Shown here piece by piece: positions 15,381 to 23,058 of a DNA stretch of 29,544 bases; the stretch's first letter is position 1; every line of letters starts with the position of its first letter. Source of the stretch: Thermocladium sp. UBA166. GTDB lineage: Archaea > Thermoproteota > Thermoprotei > Thermoproteales > Thermocladiaceae. The translations under genes were made by a program, and so were the position numbers. The notes beneath the pieces are model-generated. The model ran no database searches, was not told where the DNA came from, and saw only the letters and a list, made by a program, of their open reading frames with translations. Location: the NCBI GenBank assembly GCA_002508315.1, contig DAHE01000006.1, positions 106,327 to 135,870 on the forward strand, given 5' to 3'.

Positions 15381-16226
15381 ATGACAGTGAAATGGATATA
15401 CGTGGCCATTGCGGTCGTGGCCATAATAGGAATGGGCTCCGCGTACGCAATACAACATCTTCAATCCAATCAAGTACGGGCTAATCCAGGTGGTTTGGCT
15501 ATTCTTTCTCCACAAGTGAATCAGCAATCACCTCAAACGGCTTCAAGTGGTTTGGCGATTCTTAATTCAACTGGAGGATCGATGGCTCCGGGCAACGGCA
15601 CGATTATGATGGTGACGGGGGAGGGGTCCGTAGATCTTCAACCTGAGGGGATAACCATCTACATAACCATCAGCAACCAACAGCCCTTGCCCACTCCGTC
15701 CCAAGCCTACGATTACATGGAATCCAACGTGAATGAATTCATATCTATGTTGAACTCCCTTGGAGTGAATTACACTACAACGGAGGTCTCCTTGAACCCC
15801 GTGTATGAATACTACAGCGGCTCGCAGCAGTTGATGGGTTACTCTGCGTCCTATGGCATGAAGATAACATTGATGAATCCCATAAATCAAACCTTAGTCG
15901 GCGAGCTCTTGAGGAGCGCTTCCTCGGATAGCGCCTCCAGCATCTCGATAAGCACGTATATTAGCCCTGCCTCGTATCGACAGGGAGAGATAGAGGCAAT
16001 AAAGGCCGCCGTCCAAGTTGCAATGAGCAAGATATATGGGATGGCCTCTGTCCTCGACCTTTCATCGATCAAGGTAATTTCCATACGAGAAAGCACGGCT
16101 TCCATCTACCCCACCCCATACCCCATCCTTGCTGCCGCTTCATATAATTCAGGTCAATCGTTGCCGATAAACCCAGGAAGCGCGTCCGTAACAGCCACGG
16201 TAACAATAACTGCCATTGCTAGTTAA
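15381..16226 (+). CDS. SIMPL-domain (DUF541) secreted or membrane-anchored protein
   Basis: A ~281-residue extracytoplasmic protein. From ATG 15381 it starts MTVKWIYVAIAVVAIIGMGSAYA, a signal peptide or N-terminal anchor. Residues ~35-75 form a Gly/Ser/Gln/Asn-rich linker in which GLAIL occurs twice (GGLAILSPQVNQQ and SGLAILNSTGG). The SIMPL domain follows (VTGEGSVDLQPEGITIYITI ... YSASYGMKITL ... AAVQVAMSKIYGMASVLDL). The family is widespread and its function poorly known; some members are linked to stress or cell-surface processes. The frame is open back to 15312, but the signal peptide fits the 15381 start. It is convergent with nucS, with a symmetrical terminator between. Confidence 0.85.
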   Translation: MTVKWIYVAIAVVAIIGMGSAYAIQHLQSNQVRANPGGLAILSPQVNQQSPQTASSGLAILNSTGGSMAPGNGTIMMVTGEGSVDLQPEGITIYITISNQQPLPTPSQAYDYMESNVNEFISMLNSLGVNYTTTEVSLNPVYEYYSGSQQLMGYSASYGMKITLMNPINQTLVGELLRSASSDSASSISISTYISPASYRQGEIEAIKAAVQVAMSKIYGMASVLDLSSIKVISIRESTASIYPTPYPILAAASYNSGQSLPINPGSASVTATVTITAIAS

Positions 16227-16270
16227 ATGGAATAAAGCTGATGTGAACCACCAACTACTCTATCTAATCC

Positions 16271-16289
16271 AAGCAAAAAATTTTTGCTT
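16271..16289. terminator. Bidirectional terminator between SIMPL and nucS
   Basis: AAGCAAAAA and TTTTTGCTT form a perfect 9-base inverted repeat around a single central A, producing T runs on either strand. It lies between the 3' ends of two convergent genes, as expected for termination in both directions. Confidence 0.55.
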
Positions 16290-16357
16290 AACCTAGGACT
16301 CTTCCTTTGCATTATAATTACTAGTTTGCCTGCTCGCCTCCATAACGATGAATCGCA

Positions 16358-17128
16358 TCACAACCAAGAGTAAAAATCTGGCACTGGTTTTGTGGAGGGT
16401 TGGGAACCGCCTTTCTCCGCCAGGGTCGTCAAATCCTTGCTGACCTTTAAGTATTCCAAGCCATTAGATTTAAGCATGAAGTGCGCGGATGGGGATATGT
16501 CCGGCGATACCAATACGCCGCGGGGCTTCTCTCCCCGTCTTTGCAGTAAATGATCGACGTATCGCAGCAATTGATTAACTGCATCAGGGCCAGCCTGCGA
16601 CCTCTTCACCTCGACCACAACCAATCTGCCGTTGGCGTCCCTTCCCAGTATATCTATCCTTCCCACCGCTGTATCGTACTCCCGCTCCAACACCACGAAG
16701 CCCTTCTCTATGTAGTCAGGGTGATCCACCAACCAAGCCACTAGATCGGATTCAGTGCCCATTACTTTATTATCCGTGTGTTCCACGTCGAAGGCACCGA
16801 CGAAATCCACCTCATACAGGTCAGCCATCACTCTCTCCGCTGGGGATGCCCTTATGCTCAACAACGCCACCGAGCCTTCTTGAGCGTCTATGTACGTCCT
16901 AGAGCCGGGTGGGTTCCAGATCAACGGCTTCTCTCGCCTAGATCCATGCACCATGAAGGTTCCGTCAGGCTTTATAATTATCAAGAATGGATTGGAATCA
17001 AGGTTGGCCTTTGCACGACCATTATATGATACACGCGCCACAGCGTAGATCACCAATACGTGGGTAGCTAAGTGAGACCTAACGAATTTTATGGCATCCT
17101 CATTATTCGGCATTACCAGATAATCCAC
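16358..17128 (-). CDS. nucS: NucS/EndoMS mismatch endonuclease
   Basis: A 256-residue archaeal NucS/EndoMS, which cuts both strands at mismatched bases and can act on branched DNA. The C-terminal RecB-like nuclease core is plain: LEREYDTAVGRIDILGRDANGRLVVVEVKRSQAG gives the catalytic Asp (RID) and the E-x-K (VEVK), and VNQLLRYVDHL supplies the QxxxY element. The N-terminal domain (FLIIIKPDGTFMVHGSRREKPLIWNPPG) is the DNA-binding and dimerisation part. The GTG start at 17126-17128 is ~25 nt after an AATTAAAA box (~17149-17156). The C-terminal end (PDFYSWL) could act as a PCNA contact, as described for other NucS proteins, but lacks a clear PIP box. Confidence 0.93.
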   Translation of the reverse strand: MDYLVMPNNEDAIKFVRSHLATHVLVIYAVARVSYNGRAKANLDSNPFLIIIKPDGTFMVHGSRREKPLIWNPPGSRTYIDAQEGSVALLSIRASPAERVMADLYEVDFVGAFDVEHTDNKVMGTESDLVAWLVDHPDYIEKGFVVLEREYDTAVGRIDILGRDANGRLVVVEVKRSQAGPDAVNQLLRYVDHLLQRRGEKPRGVLVSPDISPSAHFMLKSNGLEYLKVSKDLTTLAEKGGSQPSTKPVPDFYSWL

Positions 17129-17424
17129 TGCATGAAGATTAGATTAGGGTTTTAATTCCTAGCGGGGATTAAGGGAGGGGAAGACCTCATCCACAAGGGG
17201 GTGATTAGCAAGTCCCCATCACGAAGGAGTATGTCTCGCCCGTAAGGATGGGGTGATTCACTTCCTAATGAGTATTCCGCTGTTCCTCCATACAGAGCGA
17301 AGTCCTATTCAGGACTGGCTTGATTTCCGTATTTAAATAACTAGCTCACAGATCAATTCAATCATTGAAAAACCATCCCAACTTCTAAGTGCTTTAAGTG
17401 AATATATTAACCACATGTAGATGG
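17129..17424. other. Intergenic region with repeat-like copy C and a hairpin
   Basis: This 296-nt gap holds the nucS promoter (~17149-17156), a divergent relative of the uspA-flanking repeat (17235-17261; reverse strand GTGAATCACCCC followed by CCTTACGGGCG) and a perfect hairpin AGTCCT-attc-AGGACT (17301-17316). Upstream of copy C are complementary tracts (GGGGGTGATTAG and CCCCATCAC). The pattern resembles the subterminal structures of small transposable elements, but there is no transposase. No open frame is convincing. Confidence 0.35.
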
Positions 17425-18303
17425 CTAAGCTGCTTGATCTGGTTCCATGTGAACCACGACTCCCCTGATGGAGGGGAAACGTCTCTTCACGCTCGTCTCA
17501 ACCATGCTTGCAGCATCATGGGCCTCGCCTATGGTATACTTGGAGGGGACCTTGATTACCATGTCCACCACGTATCCATTGCCTACGTTCTTCAATCTAA
17601 CATCGCTGACGGATATCCCCATTCCATTTATGTAATCGATTATCCTCTGGGAGAGGGATGGATCCACTCTATCCAGGAGCGTGTTCATTGATTCCTTGAT
17701 GTAATTCCCAGCCAGGTAAAGCAAGTAGGAGGATATCGCTAATGCGGCCATTGGCCCGATGAAGGGTGCGTACATCGACACCACTACCGTGACTATCACC
17801 AATATAGAGTCAACTATATCCGCTGCGGCGTGCTTGGCCTCAAGCAGCAACACGGGTTCCTTGAGGCGGCCATAACTCATGAATAGGTAGATCGCGCGAG
17901 ACGCAACCAATGCCAGTACCACGACCACGACGTAGATAGCGACTTGAGGCGGTCTCTCAAAGCTCTTGTTTATTATATCGGAGGATGCCTCGTAAATCAA
18001 TGCCATGGTTGCTCCTATTATGATTAATGCAACTGTGTACATGGCTAGATATTTATATTTGTAATGGCCGAATGGGTGGTCAACATCGGCTGGCCTAAAT
18101 GCCATGTCGAACCCCACGTACAAGGATAGCAGGATCACAGCATCTATTGATGTATGAAGCCCGTCTGCCTCCAGCACTATTATGCCTAGGCCCAATCCTG
18201 TGGCTATTTCAATTATTGATACGGATAACGCCAGGTACACCGCATTCACGATTATCTTGGATGGATCGCCAACTCGGCTGGCCCTATCCTTGCTTCTTCC
18301 CAT
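17425..18303 (-). CDS. Cation diffusion facilitator (CDF) metal transporter
   Basis: A 292-residue CDF-family proton/divalent-metal antiporter (Zn, Mn, Fe, Co or Cd). Six membrane helices are predicted over residues ~15-205. Metal-site residues are visible in TM2 (ADGLHTSIDAVILL, giving H and D) and TM5 (EAKHAAADIVDSIL, giving H-A-x2-D). The conserved loop PFGHYKYKYLAMY after TM2 is present. The C-terminal cytoplasmic domain (residues ~210-290; VSDVRLKNVGNGYVVDMVIKVPSKYTI, then EAHDAASMVE) is the ferredoxin-like dimer domain. The start ATG 18303 is ~30 nt downstream of a TATA box (AGTTTAAATAA on the minus strand, ~18333-18343). A perfect palindrome lies between box and start, and tandem palindromes lie further upstream, so metal-dependent control is plausible. 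Confidence 0.92.
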   Translation of the reverse strand: MGRSKDRASRVGDPSKIIVNAVYLALSVSIIEIATGLGLGIIVLEADGLHTSIDAVILLSLYVGFDMAFRPADVDHPFGHYKYKYLAMYTVALIIIGATMALIYEASSDIINKSFERPPQVAIYVVVVVLALVASRAIYLFMSYGRLKEPVLLLEAKHAAADIVDSILVIVTVVVSMYAPFIGPMAALAISSYLLYLAGNYIKESMNTLLDRVDPSLSQRIIDYINGMGISVSDVRLKNVGNGYVVDMVIKVPSKYTIGEAHDAASMVETSVKRRFPSIRGVVVHMEPDQAA

Positions 18304-18317
18304 TGCTCTCTTGGTTG

Positions 18318-18332
18318 GATATCCGATATCGG
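18318..18332. promoter_or_regulatory. Palindromic operator candidate in the CDF promoter
   Basis: Two overlapping palindromes, GGATATCC (18318-18325) and CCGATATCGG (18323-18332), occupy the space between the CDF TATA box and the start codon. A repressor bound here would block initiation. The regulator is unknown. Confidence 0.45.
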
Positions 18333-18385
18333 TTATTTAAACTTTAGCACTAAACATGCCGGGAGCACCATTAACATCGCTCACA

Positions 18386-18406
18386 TATACGTATACTATA
18401 CGTATA
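18386..18406. repeat. Tandem palindromes TATACGTATA x2
   Basis: The 10-bp palindrome TATACGTATA occurs twice, separated by one base, giving an 11-bp period that places both copies on nearly the same helix face. They lie between the CDF promoter and the 3' end of tiaS, ~45-65 bp upstream of the CDF TATA box. The arrangement looks like a cooperative binding site for a dimeric regulator. Confidence 0.5.
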
Positions 18407-18431
18407 CTTCAAATGAGGAACGTGAATACGA

Positions 18432-19676
18432 TTACCATGATATCCACCTCCTCGGCATTACAAAAATCTTGCTTAATCCCTCCAATCCCACGCGTTCAGG
18501 GAGCTTCGCAAGATGACGACGCTCGCCCATTTTTGGAACGCCCTCCCTGAAGCCGTATTGCCCCTCAACAATCCTGGGCAGGTATGATTTGAAGCCGCAC
18601 CTATCACATCGCAGTTCCCCCTTGCCCATCGATTTCATTGCCGCACCGCACCTGGGGCATCTTGGATTCCTTATTTTCACCGTCTCATCAATAGAGAAAA
18701 GGGTCTCGGCGTATATGGGATTACCAATCAAGCCCGGTCTCCTGCCCCCGGCTACTATTGCGTACTGGCCGATTAGACCAGCCATCCCAGTATGCCTATA
18801 TACGACGACCTCGTCGCCGCCCACGTGCATGAATACATGCCCCTCCCCGCTTCTGTTGATAGACGTAACGCGTCCACTGGCTATGCTTGGTTGATACATC
18901 CTTTTCCCAACAATTGAGAAGTTAGCCCCAGTTCCTTGATTGGTTTCATAGAGCAACCACCGCGGCTTGGCTCCGAGTAGGAACAACAAGGTGTTTCCAA
19001 CGTACATTACGTGGTATGCGGAATCCCCCCTTACGCCGAAGAGAACCGGGTCATCGGTGCTGGGCTCTATCAACGGTCTTTTGCCATCCATGTTAGCGAA
19101 CGTGAATGGCTCCGTCAACTCGCTTAGTCTCGCGAGGATATCCGAGTCTATTATAGGTCTTTCCTCGCCATCCCTATAGGATAATAACTCGAACGTGGAG
19201 TCCTCTAATTCCGCCATTATGGCGGCCAAGCTACCTATTACGCCGCGACCGCCCCACCTGATCGCTCCGATTTTAGTGATTAATCGTTCCGCTAATTCCT
19301 TGGGGACTACATCGCTTAGGGCTGAGTAGTAGAACCATCGCTCGCTCGACGTCGTGGAAACAACAATGCCTGGGCTCGTCTTTGCGCCCCTCGCGCTGAA
19401 TTCATCCACCACCGTAACCCCAAGCTCAAGCAGTTCTCTTGGGTCCTCGACCTTAACCTTTAACGCGACGGCGGCATTTCCCCTAGTCTTGAATGGAATA
19501 TATGGATTCAACCTAATGAGGCGGGGCAAGCCCAGTATCCTGTCCTCGCTCCGTGTCTTCAAGAACTCCTTGATGAAATTATACATCACGAAAGTAGTGC
19601 ATCCCTGCTCATAGTCATCCGTATCATCAAATGCTATCCACACGCTCGCCTCATGGAAATCACCCGACCCCATCAC
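18432..19676 (-). CDS. tiaS: tRNA(Ile2) agmatinylcytidine synthetase TiaS
   Basis: Modifies C34 of tRNA-Ile(CAU) with agmatine to agmatidine, so that it reads AUA. The 414-residue protein has the TiaS order. The N-terminal ATP-binding motif is IAFDDTDDYEQGCTT (~14-28; family DDTDS-x-GGCTT). The middle kinase-like domain contains SARGAKTSPGIVV and RWGGRGVIGSLAA. An OB-fold follows (~270-330), then a C-terminal zinc ribbon (CPRCGAAM ... LRCDRCG, ~350-375). The start is GTG 19676 or ATG 19673; a TATA box (CTTTAAAG, 19697-19704) lies ~25 nt upstream. It needs agmatine, which a crenarchaeal arginine decarboxylase such as the speD-type gene in this window could provide. Confidence 0.95.
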   Translation of the reverse strand: MMGSGDFHEASVWIAFDDTDDYEQGCTTFVMYNFIKEFLKTRSEDRILGLPRLIRLNPYIPFKTRGNAAVALKVKVEDPRELLELGVTVVDEFSARGAKTSPGIVVSTTSSERWFYYSALSDVVPKELAERLITKIGAIRWGGRGVIGSLAAIMAELEDSTFELLSYRDGEERPIIDSDILARLSELTEPFTFANMDGKRPLIEPSTDDPVLFGVRGDSAYHVMYVGNTLLFLLGAKPRWLLYETNQGTGANFSIVGKRMYQPSIASGRVTSINRSGEGHVFMHVGGDEVVVYRHTGMAGLIGQYAIVAGGRRPGLIGNPIYAETLFSIDETVKIRNPRCPRCGAAMKSMGKGELRCDRCGFKSYLPRIVEGQYGFREGVPKMGERRHLAKLPERVGLEGLSKIFVMPRRWISW

Positions 19677-19705
19677 GTTATCTCATAATGCCCCTCTTTA
19701 AAGGC

Positions 19706-19911
19706 TGAGCCCTGCCCTAAGCATCATGGGGCTCCAAGCTTGCTATATAGAATTTAGAACTGCAACGTAGTTAGCCACAGACCTAGAACCAGCACCAGAT
19801 ATTTCCCTGCGTCAGGCATGATAACAAAGAGCCTTGCCCCCTAAGGTAGGGAGGATCGGTGGTTTTAGCAAGGTAGGAAAGACGGATTGTTAGTGTTCGC
19901 TCGAGCAAATC
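19706..19911. other. Intergenic sequence without assignable gene
   Basis: Part of the 446-nt gap between tiaS and Bax1. It contains a plus-strand TATA-like box (CTATATAGAATTT, ~19742) and a GC-rich segment (19820-19880), but no open frame or recognisable RNA. GGAAAGACGG near 19877 faintly recalls the RNase P CR-I segment, without supporting structure. Confidence 0.25.
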
Positions 19912-19920
19912 TTTAAAAAT
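19912..19920 (+). promoter_or_regulatory. TATA box of the tRNA-like gene
   Basis: TTTAAAAAT on the plus strand, ~21-29 nt upstream of the G that begins the tRNA acceptor-like sequence at 19941. This is the spacing expected for transcription starting at or very near the RNA 5' end. Confidence 0.55.
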
Positions 19921-19940
19921 GCACCTAAGTCGATAGCTGA

Positions 19941-20020
19941 GGGGCCGTAGTCTAGCTTGGTCAGGGGGTTCAATCCCTTTCCGGGATGGCCTGACAAACG
20001 CACGGCTTGGGCCCTGTGAT
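19941..20020 (+). tRNA. tRNA-Pro(TGG)-like 5' portion with D-stem intron; 3' half not found
   Basis: Exon 1 (19941-19965) gives an acceptor strand GGGGCCG, TA, D-stem GTCT, loop AGCTTGGTCA and GG. A 32-nt insert (19966-19997) then folds as a bulge-helix-bulge intron: exon GTCA (19960-19963) pairs with intron TGAC (19992-19995), flanked by 3-nt bulges GG^G and AA^A. Inside it GGTT pairs with GGCC, and ATCCC with GGGAT. Exon 2 resumes with AC, completing the D-stem as GG-AC, then G26, stem CACGG, loop CTTGGGC (anticodon TGG) and CC-T-GTG with one extra T, then AT. Acceptor and D-loop match archaeal tRNA-Pro. No T-arm or CGGCCCC 3' strand is seen downstream or elsewhere in the window. It may be a 5' half of a split tRNA, a tRNA with further introns, or a degenerate copy. 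Confidence 0.6.
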
Positions 20021-20122
20021 AGGCAGGAAATGGGCAGCTAACTCCTCTGCCTGCGTGATAATAGTGCTCCGCCGCATCCCCCATCTCCATCATTGGCTCA
20101 TTCATGGAATGCGGTTCATGGT

Positions 20123-21244
20123 TCATTTGCAGTAATTCTTTATTAATCTATATATATCTGTGATCCTAGGCCTGTCCTTGAATGTCACCACGAAGTGAGG
20201 CAACTTGCGCCAGGCCATTGTCGCCAACTTTTCGTCGACCAATACTATTATCGGTATTTTCAGTTTTAATAACTTATCGTATTTCCTCTCCAAGTACTGA
20301 GGGGTCCAATAGCCGACGAGCTCTATATAGGCATCGCCAACCTTGAAGTCAGGTATGAATATCCTGCCATCCACCACGAGCGGCTCCGGTTCCCTCTTGA
20401 CTTCCTTACATATTGATAACAACCGCCTATGGAAATCAGCCTCCATGTAACTATCGAACACGGGCTCATCGCTGGAGGCGGGCCTTGGAAAATCACTCTC
20501 TTCGCTGGAGTCCTCATATAAATACACACGGCCGCCCAGCTTTATCCTGGCCCTCAAGCTCCATTTGGCACCAGCTAGGAGTGGCAGGAGCTTTGCCAGC
20601 CTAGTGCCGTATCTATCCGTTTGCTTAATCACGGAAACAGGCCCATCAATGGTTAATTTAATTCCGTTACTGGTGCTCTCGGCGACGTACATCAATCCCA
20701 TCAACTTGGCTTGCCTCAGCAATGCCTTGGACTGCGCACCGCTCATTTCCACCCCCACCTCCACATCCAGCGCCTTGAACAGAAGCGCTTGGGCCAACGA
20801 GAGGTTATATTCCCTAATTAATTCCCCCGCCTCTGGCTCATTGAAGCCAACTATTACCCGCTCATCATCGTATATCTTGAGAAGGTCGGCGTCTACCCGC
20901 TCTGGGCTGTAGCCGAATTTCTCAGCCACCTTGCTGAGAACCAGCCTCCTGTTCTCTCGAGTCGCCGGGTATAGCTTGGCGGCCTCCCTGAACACGTCCA
21001 GCCTCATCCTAATCAATGCCGCCTCATCCACGTCCTCCAGCCTCGTCCTAGATTTGAGTATGTGAATTAATCCTCCAATTAGTCTAGGATCGCTGCCCTC
21101 ATACTCAATCGACCTAATCACGTCGCCCAGCCTCATCCCCACCCCTTGCTTGAATGAATGTATTACGTCACGCACTACCTCGACTTCATCCTCATTTATG
21201 TACCTGGGCTTTACCTGTCCCCTCCCCACGAATCTAATCCTCAT
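20123..21244 (-). CDS. bax1: Bax1 nuclease (DUF790), XPB partner
   Basis: Archaeal Bax1, a structure-specific endonuclease that acts with XPB helicase, probably in nucleotide excision repair. From ATG 21244 it is 373 residues. The N-terminal part (MRIRFVGRGQVKPRYINEDE, then helical VRDVIHSFKQGVGMRLGDV) is typical of DUF790. The C-terminal nuclease core has EADFHRRLLSICKE, then VVDGRIFIPDFKVGDAYIELVGYWTPQYLERK. Asp of PDF and Glu of IELVGYW correspond to a PD-(D/E)xK-like site. The frame also allows a start at 21262 inside the xpb end; ATG 21244 lies just past the xpb stop and yields the usual N-terminus. The xpb-bax1 operon order is conserved in Crenarchaeota. Confidence 0.93.
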   Translation of the reverse strand: MRIRFVGRGQVKPRYINEDEVEVVRDVIHSFKQGVGMRLGDVIRSIEYEGSDPRLIGGLIHILKSRTRLEDVDEAALIRMRLDVFREAAKLYPATRENRRLVLSKVAEKFGYSPERVDADLLKIYDDERVIVGFNEPEAGELIREYNLSLAQALLFKALDVEVGVEMSGAQSKALLRQAKLMGLMYVAESTSNGIKLTIDGPVSVIKQTDRYGTRLAKLLPLLAGAKWSLRARIKLGGRVYLYEDSSEESDFPRPASSDEPVFDSYMEADFHRRLLSICKEVKREPEPLVVDGRIFIPDFKVGDAYIELVGYWTPQYLERKYDKLLKLKIPIIVLVDEKLATMAWRKLPHFVVTFKDRPRITDIYRLIKNYCK

Positions 21245-21248
21245 CAAG

Positions 21249-22577
21249 TTAAGCGGAAGCATGCCTCCTCGACGCCTCCCTGGTACCCGTTGTCACTACC
21301 TCATATATCTTGGCCTTACCCGGCTTAAGCCTCAATGCCCTCCCTATACGTTGCACGTATTGCCGCTCACTGGATGTTCCCCCAAGTATTATGACGACAT
21401 TGACGTCAGGCACGTCAACCCCCTCCTCCAATACCTTGCCCGTCACTATGGCCTTCACATCCCCCCTCCTGAACATAGCCATGACGGACTCCCTCTCCTC
21501 CTTGGGCGTTTCATAGGTTACCTCAGGCAGTAGAAACCTCCTGCTCACCTCATGCGAGAGGTCGCTGAGCTCCGTGAATATTATCGCCTTATCATTGGGG
21601 TGCCTCCTCAATATTTCCTCTACGGCGTCCAGCTTACTGGGGGCAGTCATCGCCAGCCGCCTAGCCTCCCGCCAAGCCCTCAATGCCTCCCGCGCTGCCC
21701 TGCTTCTCCCACTCATCTTAACCAGCACCCTGAAATCACTCGGCTTCCTGAAGCTTATGCCGCTCCTCCTAATGAATTCCCTGTACTTCTTCATTAATTC
21801 CTTATACTTGGCTTGCTCACCCTCGCCCAGCTCAACCTTCACGGTCTCCACATCGAAGTCCGCTATATAGCGTCCCCGCGCCTCCTCCACGCTTATCCTA
21901 TACACCACCGGTCCAATTAGGTTCGGCAAGTCTTGGTGAAGATCATCGCTGCGCTCCGGCGTGGCGGTGAGTCCTAACCTGTACGGCGCGGGGGATAGCT
22001 CAGCTATTTGCCTGTACCCCTCGCTCGGCAAGTGATGGGCCTCATCGAACACGATTAATGGATACCTGTTCCCCAGCCTCTCTATAGATATATAGGCCGA
22101 GTCATACGTGGTAACAGTGATACACCCCTCGCTCTTCTCATCCCCATAATACTTCCCAACCCTAGTATCCAAGTAATAACTCACCCTATCCGCCCACTGC
22201 TCCACTAACTCTATGGTGGGCACAACCACCAACGTCCTAACCCTTAAGGCAGCCATCGCGCCCACCCCCACGTGGGTCTTCCCCATGCCGGTCGGCATTA
22301 CCACCACGCCCCTCTTTCCCACCAACCAACGCTGCAGGGCAGCCCTTTGATACTCCCTCAGCCTCAAATCCCGCTTGGGCCTTATCATGCATGGCTCCGC
22401 CTCCATCACATGATCCTCGAATTGAACCCCCATGGCCTTCAACCTCCCCATCAAGTCCGGGTAATTGATCGCCAAGGTTCTATATGCCTTGGCCCGATCA
22501 TCATACCTAACATATGGCAAATCCACCTTGCCACCCCTAATCACCACCGTACCCCCATCCCACTCCAGAGATAACAC
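21249..22577 (-). CDS. xpb: XPB-family DNA repair helicase
   Basis: A superfamily 2 helicase/translocase homologous to eukaryotic TFIIH XPB, 442 residues (compact archaeal form). Motifs in order are Q-like LREYQRAALQRW, Walker A MPTGMGKTHVG (~116-126), Walker B IVFDEAHHLPSE, motif III LTATPERSDD, the ThM-region helices (KELMKKYREFIRR), IIFTELSDLS, GKVLEEGVDVPDVNVVI and motif VI QRIGRALR. The N-terminal DRD-like region (~1-75) is present and short. A minus-strand TATA-like AT-rich box (ATAAATC, ~22600) is ~25 nt before the GTG start. It forms an operon with Bax1, its nuclease partner. Confidence 0.95.
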   Translation of the reverse strand: MLSLEWDGGTVVIRGGKVDLPYVRYDDRAKAYRTLAINYPDLMGRLKAMGVQFEDHVMEAEPCMIRPKRDLRLREYQRAALQRWLVGKRGVVVMPTGMGKTHVGVGAMAALRVRTLVVVPTIELVEQWADRVSYYLDTRVGKYYGDEKSEGCITVTTYDSAYISIERLGNRYPLIVFDEAHHLPSEGYRQIAELSPAPYRLGLTATPERSDDLHQDLPNLIGPVVYRISVEEARGRYIADFDVETVKVELGEGEQAKYKELMKKYREFIRRSGISFRKPSDFRVLVKMSGRSRAAREALRAWREARRLAMTAPSKLDAVEEILRRHPNDKAIIFTELSDLSHEVSRRFLLPEVTYETPKEERESVMAMFRRGDVKAIVTGKVLEEGVDVPDVNVVIILGGTSSERQYVQRIGRALRLKPGKAKIYEVVTTGTREASRRHASA

Positions 22578-22771
22578 TAGGGGAGAGCTGCATTGGGTGA
22601 TTTATCCCTATTCCCCAAATCCCCCACAGCTCCGTTAAGACATGCAATCTAAACCTCCATTTACTCGAGGGCATCGAGAACAATATATTGAATTGAAAAG
22701 ATGTAAACCTCGCCCCGCGTTAAAAGGCGAATTTAATCGCTTTTTCGTGGCAATAGTGAAGTAGGGTAATG

Positions 22772-22804
22772 TTTATATATGCGTTACCAAAAATTGGACA
22801 CGCA
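22772..22804 (+). promoter_or_regulatory. TATA box plus 23-bp palindrome, repeat copy 1
   Basis: A TATA box (TTTATATAT) is followed directly by the near-perfect palindrome GCGT-N2-CCAA-N3-TTGG-N2-ACGC (22781-22803). The same 33 bases occur exactly at 28180-28212. The palindrome sits between the TATA box and the predicted start near 22800, a position where a bound regulator would block initiation. A T-rich tract (TTTTATTTTT, ~22863) about 65 nt downstream could end a short transcript. The nucleotidyltransferase gene has its own TATA box nearer its start, so what this promoter drives is unclear. Confidence 0.6.
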
Positions 22805-23058
22805 ATTTAGATAGATTATTAATTGAACGCTCACCCCATCAAGCAAGATATGCGGAACGTGGTTTTATTTTTCAAGTCTTAATCGCGGCGGGCTAGGCAA
22901 AGAGCGATGATGTGCTAATCTAATCCTTGGTCTGGCTCGAGTTAATCCGCAATCCGCGTGTGGCTAGGTTCATTGAGTGGTAATTGTAAATCCGTGTTCT
23001 TGGTTCCCGGCATGGTTGGGCTAACTTTAAATAATCTTGGTTATTCTTTAATGATTAT
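22805..23058 (+). other. Possible short transcript and nucleotidyltransferase promoter
   Basis: Downstream of the repeat promoter I find only tiny open frames (e.g. ten codons from ATG at 22850) and the T-rich tract near 22863, so a short RNA is conceivable. At ~23022-23030 CTTTAAATA forms the probable TATA box of the gene starting at 23059. The remainder (22880-23020) shows nothing recognisable. Confidence 0.3.

Noticed and set aside
19941..20015. RNase P RNA reading of GACAAACGCACGGCTTGGGCCC-like sequence
   Set aside because: It resembles the RNase P 3' end and can pair with the 5' GGGGCC, but the span is only 75 nt and lacks the other conserved regions. The tRNA-Pro reading explains acceptor, D-arm, intron and anticodon better.
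19890..20126. Minus-strand 78-residue frame over the tRNA-like region
   Set aside because: It covers the promoter and RNA-like sequence on the other strand and has no protein-like pattern.
22900..22950. C/D-box sRNA candidate (GATGATG box C-like)
   Set aside because: Box C is imperfect and no box D (CTGA) or D'/C' pair occurs at the proper distance.
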